From assembly GCA_963666705.2 (NCBI GenBank), contig CAXXKO010000026.1:62001-126000 (forward strand): a stretch of DNA of 64,000 bases, given 5' to 3'. This DNA is from G963666705 sp963666705. Lineage in GTDB: Bacteria > Pseudomonadota > Alphaproteobacteria > CADEGL01. The translations under genes and the position numbers were made by a program. Within the stretch, counting starts at the first letter, position 1. Every line of letters begins with the position of its first letter. The notes beneath the pieces are model-generated. The model did no database searches. It saw only the letters and a list, made by a program, of their open reading frames with translations, and was not told where the DNA came from. Below are positions 18,559-26,683 of this stretch, piece after piece.

Positions 18559-19396
18559 TTCGGTAAATAGCGAACTCGCCGATGGCGTCTGGCCGGTTAT
18601 GGCGGACAAATCTCTGTTAGAAACCACGCTTCTCAACCTGTCGCTCAACGCCCGTGACGCCCTGCCCAGGGGCGGACAGATTTCCATTGTCACTTTGAAC
18701 CGGTCCGTTGATGCCCGGCTACTGGCCAAGCATCCGAATATCCAGCCCGGGGATTACGCGGTGTTGGAAGTGACCGACAACGGAACCGGCATTGCGCCCG
18801 AAATCCTTGAGCACGTGTTCGAGCCATTCTTCACCACGAAGGATGTGGGCGAAGGAACCGGGCTCGGTCTCAGCATGATCCTCGGTTTCGCCGAACAGTC
18901 GGGTGGCTTAGTCGATATTGAGAGCCAGGTGAACCAGGGGACGACAGTTCGTATTTATCTGCCGCGCTCGGTGGAACTGGCTGTTAGCCCGGAAACCACC
19001 ACAAATATAGACGCGCAAGTTTCGTCGATCAGCGCCACCGTTCTTGTGGTGGAAGACGATCCCCGCGTTCGCCAAATCGTGGTCAGAATTTTATCCGGGC
19101 TAGGTTCCACCATTATCGAGGCGGGAGACGGCAAGACAGCCTTGTCGCTCATGGACGAACGTCAAGATATCGATGTGCTGTTTACTGATGTCGTGCTGCC
19201 GGGGGGGCTGAGTGGGCCCGATATCGTTCGTGAGGCACATCGTATAAGACCGGACCTCAACGTGGTACTCACCTCAGGCTATCCCGAGGGGGAGATCAAT
19301 GAATTGGCTTCCGACGATGAATTACGCTGGTTCATTCGTAAGCCCTATCGCGGATCGGAATTAGCGGAATTGTTGGACAAGGTTTTGAAATCCTAG

Positions 19397-19751
19397 CTGC
19401 GGTTGGGCCGAATTTTGGCCTCAAACACTGCAATCCAATAACCCGGATTTAGATCGCCTGACTTCTCCTTTTGATGCTGTGGACGGCTCCCACCCGAAGG
19501 CAATGCACTGCGCCAAGTTGTGGTTGCTATTGTGGCCCGGCGAGAGTCTCCCTTTGGCTAAACCCGGCTGTTCCGTCATGGCACTTGGAGCGGCCGCTTT
19601 CGTCCGCCGAGCGGACATACGGAACCACCTTGCGCGTACGGCACGTCAAAACTCATTTCAAATCGAGGCGCTACTCATTCCGGGCAGCGATTGATTCCCG
19701 GCGGCCAAACCGCTTACGCTCGGGTCCCGCCCATCGCCAACGGAGCGTGCC
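19397..19751. other. Intergenic stretch without recognisable gene
   Basis: This region between the kinase gene and acoA holds short open frames in both strands (for example 19479-19694, MDGSHPKAMHCAKLW...), none resembling a known family. A ribosome site is weak before acoA (AACGGAGCGTGCC). Promoter elements for the aco operon should lie here but I could not point to convincing boxes. Confidence 0.4.
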
Positions 19752-20720
19752 ATGCAGTTGTCGCGCGCGGAGCTTCTCACCGCCTACCGCTCGATGCGGA
19801 CCATCCGCGAGTTCGAGGAGCGCCTGGTCCTGGAGATGGCGACGGGGGACATCCCGGGCTCGGTGCATCTCTACGCGGGCGAGGAGGCGTCGGCGGTGGG
19901 CATCTGCATGCATCTGCGGCCCACCGACCGCATCGCCTCGACCCACCGGGGCCACGGCCATTGCATCGCCAAGGGCTGCGAAGTGGCCGGCATGATGGCG
20001 GAGATCTTCGGCCGCGCCACGGGCACCTGCCGGGGCAAGGGCGGCTCCATGCACATCGCCGACCTGGAACGGGGCATGATGGGGGCGAACGGCATCGTCG
20101 GCGGGGCGCCGCCGCTTGCCTGCGGCGCCGCCTTCACGGCCAAGTACCGCAAGACCGGCGATGTCGCCGTGGCGTTCACGGGCGACGGCGGCTCGAACCA
20201 GGGCACGGTGGCCGAATCCATGAACCTGGCGCGGGTCTGGGACCTGCCGGTGATCTTCGCGGTCGAGGACAACGGCTATGCCGAGGCCACGGCCAGCAGC
20301 TATGCGGTGGCCGGGGACGTGGTGCGCCGGGCCCAGGGCTACGACATCCCGGCGGCGCGGGTCGACGGGTTCGACTTCTTCGCCGTGCACGAGGCGGCGC
20401 GCGAGGCGGTGGAGCGGGGGCGGGCCGGTGAAGGCCCCACCCTCCTCCATATCGAGTTCGAGCGTTTCTACGGTCATTTCAGCGGCGACACGGACACCTA
20501 CCGCACCCCTGAGGAGAAAGCGGCGCTGCGCCGCGATAGGGACTGCCTCAAGAACTTCCGCGCCCGGGTGGAGGAGGCAGCGCTCCTCGACGCGGGCGCG
20601 CTCGACGCGGTTGACGGGGAAGTCGGCACGCTCATCGATCGCGCCGTGGCGGCGGCGCGCGCGGCACCGGTCCCCGACGCGGCGGAAGTCACGACCGACG
20701 TCTACGTCTCCTATCCCTGA
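19752..20720 (+). CDS. acoA: TPP-dependent dehydrogenase E1 alpha, acetoin-dehydrogenase type
   Basis: This 322-residue E1 alpha subunit belongs to the acetoin/pyruvate dehydrogenase family. The thiamine-diphosphate motif is clear (GDGGSNQG ... DNGYAEAT), as is the preceding STHRGHGHCIAKG and the GRATGTCRGKGGSMHIAD loop typical of AcoA-type enzymes. It should form an alpha2beta2 E1 with the product of the next gene, decarboxylating or cleaving acetoin or a 2-oxoacid and passing the acyl group to the lipoyl E2. Three genes (acoA, acoB, acoC) follow in the usual order on one strand; no E3 gene is linked, so a general lipoamide dehydrogenase is probably borrowed. Substrate is inferred from family and gene order. 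Confidence 0.9.
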   Translation: MQLSRAELLTAYRSMRTIREFEERLVLEMATGDIPGSVHLYAGEEASAVGICMHLRPTDRIASTHRGHGHCIAKGCEVAGMMAEIFGRATGTCRGKGGSMHIADLERGMMGANGIVGGAPPLACGAAFTAKYRKTGDVAVAFTGDGGSNQGTVAESMNLARVWDLPVIFAVEDNGYAEATASSYAVAGDVVRRAQGYDIPAARVDGFDFFAVHEAAREAVERGRAGEGPTLLHIEFERFYGHFSGDTDTYRTPEEKAALRRDRDCLKNFRARVEEAALLDAGALDAVDGEVGTLIDRAVAAARAAPVPDAAEVTTDVYVSYP

Positions 20721-20763
20721 GGGACGGCCGGAAGCGGTCCAGCCGCAGAGAGGAGGGCGCGCC

Positions 20764-21777
20764 ATGCCCCGCAAATCATTCCGCCAGGCCATCAGCGAGG
20801 CCATGCGCCTCGAGATGCGGCGCGACGATGCCGTCGTCGTCATGGGCGAGGATATCGTCGGCGGCACGGGTGCTTCGGGCGAGTACGACGCCTGGGGCGG
20901 GCCGTTCGGGACCACCAAGGGCTTCGTGGCCGAGTTCGGGGCCGAGCGTGTGCTCGATACGCCGATCACCGAGAGCGCCTTCATCGGCACCGCCGTGGGC
21001 GCGGCCATGACGGGGATGCGGCCGGTGGTCGAGCTCATGTTCGTGGATTTCATGGGCGTGTGCTTCGACCAGATCTTCAACCAGGCGGCCAAGGTGCGCT
21101 ACATGTTCGGCGGCAAGGCCACAACGCCGCTGGTGATCCGCACCAGCTTCGGCGCGGGCGCGCGCTCGGCGAGCCAGCACAGCCAGGCGCTCTACCCCAT
21201 CTTCACCCACATCCCGGGCCTCAAGGTGGCGGTGCCGTCGAACCCCTACGACGCCAAGGGGCTGCTGATCCAGGCCATCCGCGACGACGACCCGGTGATC
21301 TTCCTGGAGAACAAGATGCTCTACGACGAGGAGGGCGAGGTGCCGGACGGCGCCTATACGGTGCCCTTCGCCGAGGCCGCGATTCCGCGCGAGGGGGGCG
21401 ACGTCACCATCGTGGCGCTGGGGCGCATGGTGGGGTTGGCGCTGACCGCGGCCGATAGCCTGGCCCGGGACGGCATCGAATGCGCGGTGATCGACCCCCG
21501 CACCACCTCGCCGCTGGATGCCGGGACCATCATCGAGATGGTGGAGGAGACGGGGCGCCTGGTCATCGTCGACGAATCCTCGCCGCGCTGCGGCATGGCG
21601 GCGGACATCGCGGCGCTGGTGGCGGAGGAGGCTTTCGACGCCCTCCTCGCGCCCATCCTGAAGGTGACGCCGCCCCACAGCCCGGTGCCCTACGCGCCCG
21701 GGCTCGAGGCGGCCTACCTGCCGGACCCGGCGCGCATCGAGGCGGCGGTGCGCAGGGTCCACGGGCACGGCGCATGA
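20764..21777 (+). CDS. acoB: TPP-dependent dehydrogenase E1 beta, acetoin-dehydrogenase type
   Basis: This is a 337-residue E1 beta subunit. Family segments include VVVMGEDIVGGTGASGEYDAW, ITESAFIGTAVGAAMTGMRP, VELMFVDFMGVCFDQIFNQ and the C-terminal transketolase-like domain with VIDPRTTSPLDAGTI. The ATG at 20764 follows an AGAGAGGAGGGC ribosome site. The open frame extends upstream through acoA in another frame and is not used. The stop overlaps the start of the acoC-like gene by ATGA, so translation is coupled. It completes the active site of E1 with the upstream alpha subunit. Confidence 0.92.
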   Translation: MPRKSFRQAISEAMRLEMRRDDAVVVMGEDIVGGTGASGEYDAWGGPFGTTKGFVAEFGAERVLDTPITESAFIGTAVGAAMTGMRPVVELMFVDFMGVCFDQIFNQAAKVRYMFGGKATTPLVIRTSFGAGARSASQHSQALYPIFTHIPGLKVAVPSNPYDAKGLLIQAIRDDDPVIFLENKMLYDEEGEVPDGAYTVPFAEAAIPREGGDVTIVALGRMVGLALTAADSLARDGIECAVIDPRTTSPLDAGTIIEMVEETGRLVIVDESSPRCGMAADIAALVAEEAFDALLAPILKVTPPHSPVPYAPGLEAAYLPDPARIEAAVRRVHGHGA

Positions 21778-22931
21778 GCGCGGCGATCCACGCCATCTCG
21801 ATGCCGCGCTGGGGCATGACCATGACCGAGGGCCAGGTGGCGGACTGGCTGGTGGAGGAGGGCCAGGCCATCGCCGCGGGCGCGGACGTGGTCGAGATCG
21901 AGACCACCAAGATCACCAACGTGATGGAGACGCCGGCCGGGGGCGTCCTGCGCCGGCGGGTGGTGGACAGGGGGGCGACGGTGCCCGTGGGCGGCCTCCT
22001 CGGCGTGATCGCCGGGGGCGGCGTGAGCGACGACGAGATCGACGCCTTCGTGGCCGAACATGCCGCGCGCATGGCGGCGGCGGGCCCGGCCGCGAGCGCG
22101 GGGCCGGCGCCGCGCCTGATCGGCGCCCAGGGTGCGCGCATCAACACCCTCACCCTGGGCGAAGTTGAGGGCGAAGGTGGGGACCAAGGCGCGGGCGCGC
22201 CCATCGTCCTGATCCACGGCTTTGGCGGCGACCTGGGTAGCTGGCTCTTCAATCAGCCGGTGCTGGCCCAGGGCCGGGCCGTCCACGCCATCGACCTGCC
22301 GGCGCACGGCGGCTCGGACCTGGGCGCGGGCGACCGCTCGCTTGCGGCCCTCGCGGCCGCGGTCGCGGGCGCGCTCGACGACCTCGACGCGCCGCGGGCC
22401 CATCTCGTGGGCCATTCCCTGGGCGGCGGCATCGCGCTCCGCCTGGCGCTCGAAGCACCGGGGCGGGTGCTCTCGCTCACCCTGATCGCGCCCACGGGCC
22501 TCGGGCCCGAGGTCAACATGGCTTACATCGAGGGCTTCCTCGGGGCCGAGCGGCGGCCCGAGATGAAGGCGGCGATCGAGCTCCTGTTCGCCGAGGGGAC
22601 GGCCATCCGGCGCCAGATGGTGGCCGACCTGCTGCAATTCAAGCGCCTCGACGGGGTGCCGGCGGCGCTGCGCGCCATCGCCGAGGCAGCCTTCCCCGGC
22701 GGGCGCCAGGGCGACGATTTGCGCGGCCGCCTCGGCGCCTTGGCCATGCCGGCCCAGACCGTCTGGGGCGCCGGCGACCGCATCATCCCGCCGGCCCACG
22801 CCGCGGCGCTGCCCCGCGCCATCGTTACCCACATCATCGAGGGCGCGGGGCACATGCCCCACATGGAGCAGGCCGGCCAGGTCAACGCGCTCATCCAGTC
22901 CCTCGTGCAGGCCGCGGAGGAGGCCGGCTGA
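21774..22931 (+). CDS. acoC: Lipoyl E2 with alpha/beta-hydrolase catalytic domain, AcoC-like
   Basis: This 385-residue protein has an N-terminal lipoyl domain (residues 5-80, lipoyl lysine K46 in EIETTKITNV). A proline/alanine-rich linker follows, then a C-terminal alpha/beta-hydrolase fold (about 125-380) with the nucleophile elbow GHSLGGG (Ser215), GAGDRIIPP and the late histidine in GAGHMPHMEQ. That fusion is the known architecture of AcoC, the acetyltransferase of acetoin dehydrogenase, and differs from classical E2 proteins, which carry a chloramphenicol-acetyltransferase-like core. The ATG overlaps the acoB stop. It accepts the acyl group from E1 and transfers it to CoA. Confidence 0.92.
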   Translation: MSAAIHAISMPRWGMTMTEGQVADWLVEEGQAIAAGADVVEIETTKITNVMETPAGGVLRRRVVDRGATVPVGGLLGVIAGGGVSDDEIDAFVAEHAARMAAAGPAASAGPAPRLIGAQGARINTLTLGEVEGEGGDQGAGAPIVLIHGFGGDLGSWLFNQPVLAQGRAVHAIDLPAHGGSDLGAGDRSLAALAAAVAGALDDLDAPRAHLVGHSLGGGIALRLALEAPGRVLSLTLIAPTGLGPEVNMAYIEGFLGAERRPEMKAAIELLFAEGTAIRRQMVADLLQFKRLDGVPAALRAIAEAAFPGGRQGDDLRGRLGALAMPAQTVWGAGDRIIPPAHAAALPRAIVTHIIEGAGHMPHMEQAGQVNALIQSLVQAAEEAG

Positions 22932-23010
22932 TGGACGCGGCGCGCGGGAATATACTTGAACGGGCGTTCTTGAGTTGGCGGGCACAGTGGGCGGCGTTGG
23001 GAGGGGTCTC

Positions 23011-23052
23011 ATGATCCGCGTCATCCGCGGCCCGGGCGCGAAGCGGCCGTGA
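23011..23052 (+). CDS. Possible 13-codon leader peptide before the TauD-type gene
   Basis: An ATG with a strong GGGAGGGG site 5 to 6 bases upstream opens a 13-codon frame (MIRVIRGPGAKRP) whose stop overlaps the GTG start of the next gene as GTGA. The following gene has no other good ribosome site, so it may be translated by coupling from this minicistron. The peptide itself has no recognisable function, and it could be a chance frame. Confidence 0.35.
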   Translation: MIRVIRGPGAKRP

Positions 23053-23873
23053 GCGGCTCCGGGATCGAGGTGCGGCCATACGCGGGCGCGCTCGGCGCCG
23101 TGGTATCGGGCGTCGATCTCGCCCAGCCGCTCGACGACGCCACCCTGGCCGCGCTGCGCCGGGTCTGGCTCGCGCACCTGGTGCTCTTCTTTCGCGATCA
23201 AAGGCTCGCGCCCGCCCAGCTCAAGGCCTTCGCCGCGCGCTTCGGCCCCCTCAACCGCCATCCCATCCTCGCCGGCGTGGCGGGCGAGCCGACCGTGTTG
23301 GAGCTGCGGCGCGAGCCCGATGCGCGCTATTGCTTCTCGGACTGGCACACCGACCTCACCTACATGGAGCGCCCGCTGCTCGGCGCCATGCTCTACGCCC
23401 GCGAGGTGCCGGCGGCCGGCGGCGACACCCAGTTCGCCAACATGTACCTGGCTTACGAGACCCTGTCGGACGGCATGAAGGCCCTGTTGGGTGGGCTCGT
23501 GGCGGTGCATGCGGCGAACGTCGCGGCCTATCTGGGCGACCCCACGCGCAAGGCGAGCGAGGCCGAGATGGCGGCGCGCGTGGCGGAGCATCCCGTGGTC
23601 CGCACCCATCCCGAGACGGGCCGCAAGTCGCTCTTCGTCCACGCCGTCTCGACCACCCACTTCAAGGGCATGACCGTGGCGGAGAGCCGCCCCCTGCTCT
23701 CCTATCTGTTCCGCCACGCGCTCAGGCCCGAATTCACCTGCCGCTTCGACTGGGCCGTCGATTCCCTCGCCTTCTGGGACAATCGCTGTACCCAGCACCA
23801 GGCCCTCGACGATTATTTCGGCCAGCGGCGGGTCATGCACCGGGTCTCGATCGAGGGCGACCGGCCGGCCTGA
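23049..23873 (+). CDS. TauD/TfdA-family Fe(II)/2-oxoglutarate dioxygenase
   Basis: This 274-residue oxygenase has the iron ligands in WHTDLTY (HxD) and QHQALDDY (distal His), and a 2-oxoglutarate-binding arginine in the RRVMHRVSIEGD region. The N-terminus EVRPYAGALGAVVSGVDLAQ is typical of TauD/TfdA proteins that hydroxylate sulfonates, phenoxyacids or related small molecules. Substrate cannot be told. It starts with GTG; no in-frame ATG exists upstream. The gene lies between the aco operon and an SDR/hydratase pair on the same strand, 13 bases before the SDR, so it may belong to the same transcription unit. Confidence 0.9.
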   Translation: MSGSGIEVRPYAGALGAVVSGVDLAQPLDDATLAALRRVWLAHLVLFFRDQRLAPAQLKAFAARFGPLNRHPILAGVAGEPTVLELRREPDARYCFSDWHTDLTYMERPLLGAMLYAREVPAAGGDTQFANMYLAYETLSDGMKALLGGLVAVHAANVAAYLGDPTRKASEAEMAARVAEHPVVRTHPETGRKSLFVHAVSTTHFKGMTVAESRPLLSYLFRHALRPEFTCRFDWAVDSLAFWDNRCTQHQALDDYFGQRRVMHRVSIEGDRPA

Positions 23874-23886
23874 AGAAGGATGTCCC

Positions 23887-24804
23887 ATGACTGACGGAAT
23901 GCTCGAAGGCAAGGTGGTGCTCGTGACCGGGGCGGGGCGCGGCATCGGCCGCGACTGCGCGCTGCTGATGGCCGCGCACGGCGCCAGCGTCGTGGTCAAC
24001 GACATGGGCGGCGGCGCCGATGGCGCGGGCTCGGACGACGCGCCGGCGCTTGCGGTCGCCAAGGAGATCGAGAAGGCCGGCGGCACGGCGCTAGCCGACT
24101 TCGGCAGCGTCGCCGACTTCGCCGCCGCCGAGGCCATGGTGGCGGCGGCCGTCGAGGCTTTCGGGCGCATCGACGGCGTGGTCAACAACGCCGGCATCCT
24201 GCGCGACGCCATTTTCCACAAGATGACCGAGGACGACTGGGATTCCGTCATCGCCGTCCACCTCAAGGGCAGCTTCAACGTGAGCCGCGCCGCCGCCGGC
24301 CGCTTCCGCGAACAGGGCTCGGGCGCCGTCGTGCACATGACCTCGACCTCCGGGCTGGTCGGCAACCTGGGCCAGGCCAACTACGCGGCGGCCAAGCTCG
24401 GCATCGTCGGCCTCTCGAAAACCATCGCCATCGACATGGCGCGCTTCGGCGTGCGCTCGAACTGCATCTCGCCCTTCGCCTGGAGCCGCCTCATCGGCAC
24501 CATCCCAATCAAGGACGACGCCCAGCACGCCCGGATCGAGAAGATCAAGCAGATGACGCCGGCCAAGATCGCCCCCCTGGCGACCTATCTGTTGAGCGAC
24601 GCGGCCGCCGGCGTCACCGGGCAGATCTTCGCCTGCCGCCACAACGAGATCTTCCTGATGAGCCAGTCGCGCTCCATCCGCTCGGTCCACCGCGGCGAGG
24701 GCTGGAAGCCCGAGACGGTCGCGAGCCACGCCATGCCGGCCCTGGCACCCAGCTTCTACCCCCTCGACGTCTCCGGCGACGCCTTCTCCTGGGACCCGGT
24801 CTAG
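23887..24804 (+). CDS. Short-chain dehydrogenase, (3R)-hydroxyacyl-CoA dehydrogenase-like
   Basis: This 305-residue SDR has the nucleotide loop TGAGRGIG (residues 15-22), an NNAG motif (VVNNAGILRD), a catalytic serine in HMTSTSGLVG and YxxxK in NYAAAKLG. The long insert NDMGGGADGAGSDDAPA after the first strands and the RDAIFHKMTEDDW segment resemble the dehydrogenase part of multifunctional enzyme 2 (HSD17B4 type), which oxidises (3R)-hydroxyacyl-CoA. The C-terminal extension of about 50 residues is also seen in such proteins. AAGGATG precedes the ATG. A MaoC-type hydratase follows 13 bases downstream, as the split second half of that pathway. Confidence 0.88.
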   Translation: MTDGMLEGKVVLVTGAGRGIGRDCALLMAAHGASVVVNDMGGGADGAGSDDAPALAVAKEIEKAGGTALADFGSVADFAAAEAMVAAAVEAFGRIDGVVNNAGILRDAIFHKMTEDDWDSVIAVHLKGSFNVSRAAAGRFREQGSGAVVHMTSTSGLVGNLGQANYAAAKLGIVGLSKTIAIDMARFGVRSNCISPFAWSRLIGTIPIKDDAQHARIEKIKQMTPAKIAPLATYLLSDAAAGVTGQIFACRHNEIFLMSQSRSIRSVHRGEGWKPETVASHAMPALAPSFYPLDVSGDAFSWDPV

Positions 24805-24817
24805 GCCGGCGGCGGCC

Positions 24818-25681
24818 ATGGCCCTCGACCCCGATATCTTGCTGAAACACGCGTTCGAGGAGGTCGAGCATACCTATACGGAGCGCGACACGGCCCTCTA
24901 CGCCCTCGGCGTCGGCCTCGGCCACGACCCCCTCGACGAGGACCAGCTCCGCTTCGTCTACGAGGACACCATGGCCGCCCTGCCGACCATGGCGGTGGTG
25001 CTCGCCTATCCCGGCTTCTGGCTCAAGGAGCCGTGGGCGGGCGTGGACTGGGTCAAGGTCCTCCACGGCGAGCAGGGCCTGAGGATCCACAAGCCCCTGC
25101 CGGCCGCGGCGACGGTGCGCGCCCGCACCCGGGTGACGGCGGTCGTCGACAAGGGGGCGGTGAAGGGCGCGCTCATCTATTCCGAGCGCGACGTGTACGA
25201 CTGCGCCAGCGGCGACCTTCTGTGCACCCTCAGCGCGTCGGCCTTCGCCCGCGGCGATGGCGGCTTCGCCCCCGCCCCCGGCCCCGGGCGCCCGATCCAC
25301 CGGGTGCCCGAGCGCGTGCCGGACCGCGTCCGCGACCTGCCGACCCTGCCCCAGGCGGCCCTCCTCTACCGCCTGTCCGGCGACCTCAATCCCCTCCATG
25401 CGGTACCGTCCGTCGCCCGCGCCGCCGGCTTCGCCGCCCCCATCCTGCACGGCCTCGCGACCCTCGGCGTGGCCGGCCATGCCATCCTCGAGGCGTGTTG
25501 CGATTACGACCCGGCGCGCTTGCGGGCCATGGACCTGCGCTTCTCGGCCCCGGTCTATCCGGGCGAGACCATCCGCACCGAGATGTGGCGCGACCATGGC
25601 ATCGTCTCCTTCCGTGCACGGGTCGTCGCGCGCGACGCGGTCGTCCTCGAAAACGGCCGTGCCGAGGTGGCCCCCTCCTAG
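24818..25681 (+). CDS. MaoC-like enoyl-CoA hydratase 2 (double hot-dog)
   Basis: This 287-residue protein resembles the hydratase-2 region of multifunctional enzyme 2. An N-terminal degenerate hot-dog half is followed by a second half containing the hydratase motif YRLSGDLNPLH (aspartate and histidine are the catalytic pair) and GFAAPILHGLATLG. It should hydrate trans-2-enoyl-CoA to (3R)-hydroxyacyl-CoA, the step before the SDR encoded upstream. Length is normal for the double hot-dog form. Its TAG stop lies inside the first arm of an intergenic palindromic repeat. Natural acyl chain unknown. Confidence 0.9.
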   Translation: MALDPDILLKHAFEEVEHTYTERDTALYALGVGLGHDPLDEDQLRFVYEDTMAALPTMAVVLAYPGFWLKEPWAGVDWVKVLHGEQGLRIHKPLPAAATVRARTRVTAVVDKGAVKGALIYSERDVYDCASGDLLCTLSASAFARGDGGFAPAPGPGRPIHRVPERVPDRVRDLPTLPQAALLYRLSGDLNPLHAVPSVARAAGFAAPILHGLATLGVAGHAILEACCDYDPARLRAMDLRFSAPVYPGETIRTEMWRDHGIVSFRARVVARDAVVLENGRAEVAPS

Positions 25682-25828
25682 AGCGTTTCCAGTTCGACTG
25701 GAATCGCTCCAGGCCGCAAGGCGGCCCGCCGGTCGCCCGGCGCGCCTGCGCAGGCGCGGACCTCTTGGTCCGCTGCCGCGAGCGAAACGATCGCTAGAGT
25801 GGGTCCGATCAAAGCGGACCCGCTCTAG
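25679..25828 (+). repeat. CTAGAG intergenic palindromic repeat, full copy
   Basis: About 150 bp with three hairpins: TTCCAGTTCGACTGGAA, a GCGCCTGCGCAGGCGC block with GGACC/GGTCC, and CTAGAGTGGGTCCG paired with CGGACCCGCTCTAG at the right end. The same sequence occurs inverted at 35162-35311 and in part at 10121-10210. The TAG stop of the hydratase gene falls in the first bases of the repeat. This end is not followed by a T run, so termination strength is doubtful. Confidence 0.88.
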
Positions 25829-25975
25829 CCGCTTTCTCGCCCCACCGAAGCGATCTTGAAACAGGTCGATGAATTCACCGGTCGCCCGCGTCCCGGCCCT
25901 TGCGCGGCGGCGGCCTTCGTCGTTTGCTATGCGATCGGTGTTACGGGAGACCACGAGCCGGGAAGGGCGAGGGTG

Positions 25976-26557
25976 ATGAGGCGGGCATTGATCGCCGCGA
26001 CGCTGGCGTCACTGGCGGCACTGGCAGCATACGGGGCGGCCGGGCAGGCCGCGGCCTGCGGCTCGGTCCGGGATTGGACCGCGAAATACCTCGCCCCCGC
26101 CCAGTCGGCCGAAGGGCGGCGGGCGGCGCTCGTCGAGCTTTCGGGCTGTGGCGGCTACTACGGGTGGGGGAGCGACCTGCTGCTGCTCCCGGTGCTCAAG
26201 GATGCGGTCGAGCGCGGCACCGACGCCGCCCTCGCCCAGGCGGTGTTCGACCGTTACCGCTGCATCCCCGGCGCCCGCGGCGCGGCGGGCTACGAAGCCC
26301 TCTCGGGCGCGCTCGATACCGCGCGCTGCCCCACGGCGGGCGATCGCGCGAGCTGGTTCGTGGTGCGAGTCGATTCGGCCCACTTGCGCGCCGGCCCCAG
26401 CCTGTCCGCCGCGCGCATCGGCCATCTCCAGGCAGGGCAGGTGGTCGAGCGCCTGTTGCTCGCGGGCGACTGGTTCGAGGTCACGAGCTGGGCCGGCGCC
26501 TCCGACATAACCGGATACGTGCACGGCTCCCTGCTCGAGCCTTATAACAGGCGGTGA
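25976..26557 (+). CDS. Secreted protein with C-terminal SH3-like domain
   Basis: The product has 193 residues. The ATG at 25976 is chosen because it follows GGGAAGGGCGAGGG and opens directly into a signal peptide (MRRALIAATLASLAALAAYG, cleavage near QAAACG). The same frame stays open upstream but shows no sign of coding. The middle part has several cysteines (ACGSVRDW, SGCGGYYGWG, RYRCIPGARG, ARCPTAG), which suggests disulfides in the periplasm. The last 60 residues (VRVDSAHLRAGPSLSAARIG ... GYVHGSLLEP) form a bacterial SH3_3-like domain, often involved in cell-wall or protein binding. Exact role unknown. It is followed directly by a structured intergenic repeat. Confidence 0.82.
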   Translation: MRRALIAATLASLAALAAYGAAGQAAACGSVRDWTAKYLAPAQSAEGRRAALVELSGCGGYYGWGSDLLLLPVLKDAVERGTDAALAQAVFDRYRCIPGARGAAGYEALSGALDTARCPTAGDRASWFVVRVDSAHLRAGPSLSAARIGHLQAGQVVERLLLAGDWFEVTSWAGASDITGYVHGSLLEPYNRR

Positions 26558-26674
26558 TAAGCTTGACTCATCACCGCCTGGCAAGCGCCGCGTGGGCGCC
26601 CGAGCTTATGCGAGACCAGTCTTAGCGGCGCTTGAGCGAAAGAAGTGCCTTAGCGGCGCTTGAGCGATATAATA
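26545..26674. repeat. Structured intergenic repeat, copy B left part (interrupted by IS630)
   Basis: Here an 11-bp perfect hairpin (CAGGCGGTGAT and ATCACCGCCTG) encloses the AGCTTGAC loop, followed by CAAGCGCCGC paired with GCGGCGCTTG around CGAGCTTATGCGAG. Compared with copy A at 13028-13190 the first stem has changed on both arms. The block TTAGCGGCGCTTGAGCGA is present twice here. The tail of the repeat continues at 29182-29228 beyond the IS630. Confidence 0.8.
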
Positions 26675-26683
26675 CCAGTGAGC

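Larger units (their letters stand above)
15671..19396 (+). pseudogene. Hybrid sensor histidine kinase-response regulator, interrupted by IS1595
   Basis: Bases 15671-17483 and 18567-19396 rejoin in frame into an 880-residue protein if the IS1595 and one 8-bp target copy are removed. Domains in order: membrane helix (residues 5-25), periplasmic Cache-like sensor (about 26-275), second membrane helix (about 276-298), HAMP, GAF-like domain (about 350-500), HisKA with H521 in GIAHEFNNLL, ATPase domain with LLNLSLNARDALP, VTDNGTGIAP, FEPFFTTK and GEGTGLGLS, and a C-terminal receiver with D812 (DVLFTDVVLPG). The insertion falls between HisKA and the ATPase domain, so the split products cannot autophosphorylate. 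The ATG at 15671 has GAAGAG upstream; an in-frame TTG at 15593 is less likely. The gene is lower in GC than its neighbours. Confidence 0.9.

Noticed and set aside
21714..24380. 888-codon antisense frame over acoC, TauD and SDR
   Set aside because: It crosses three well-supported genes on the other strand and matches no family.
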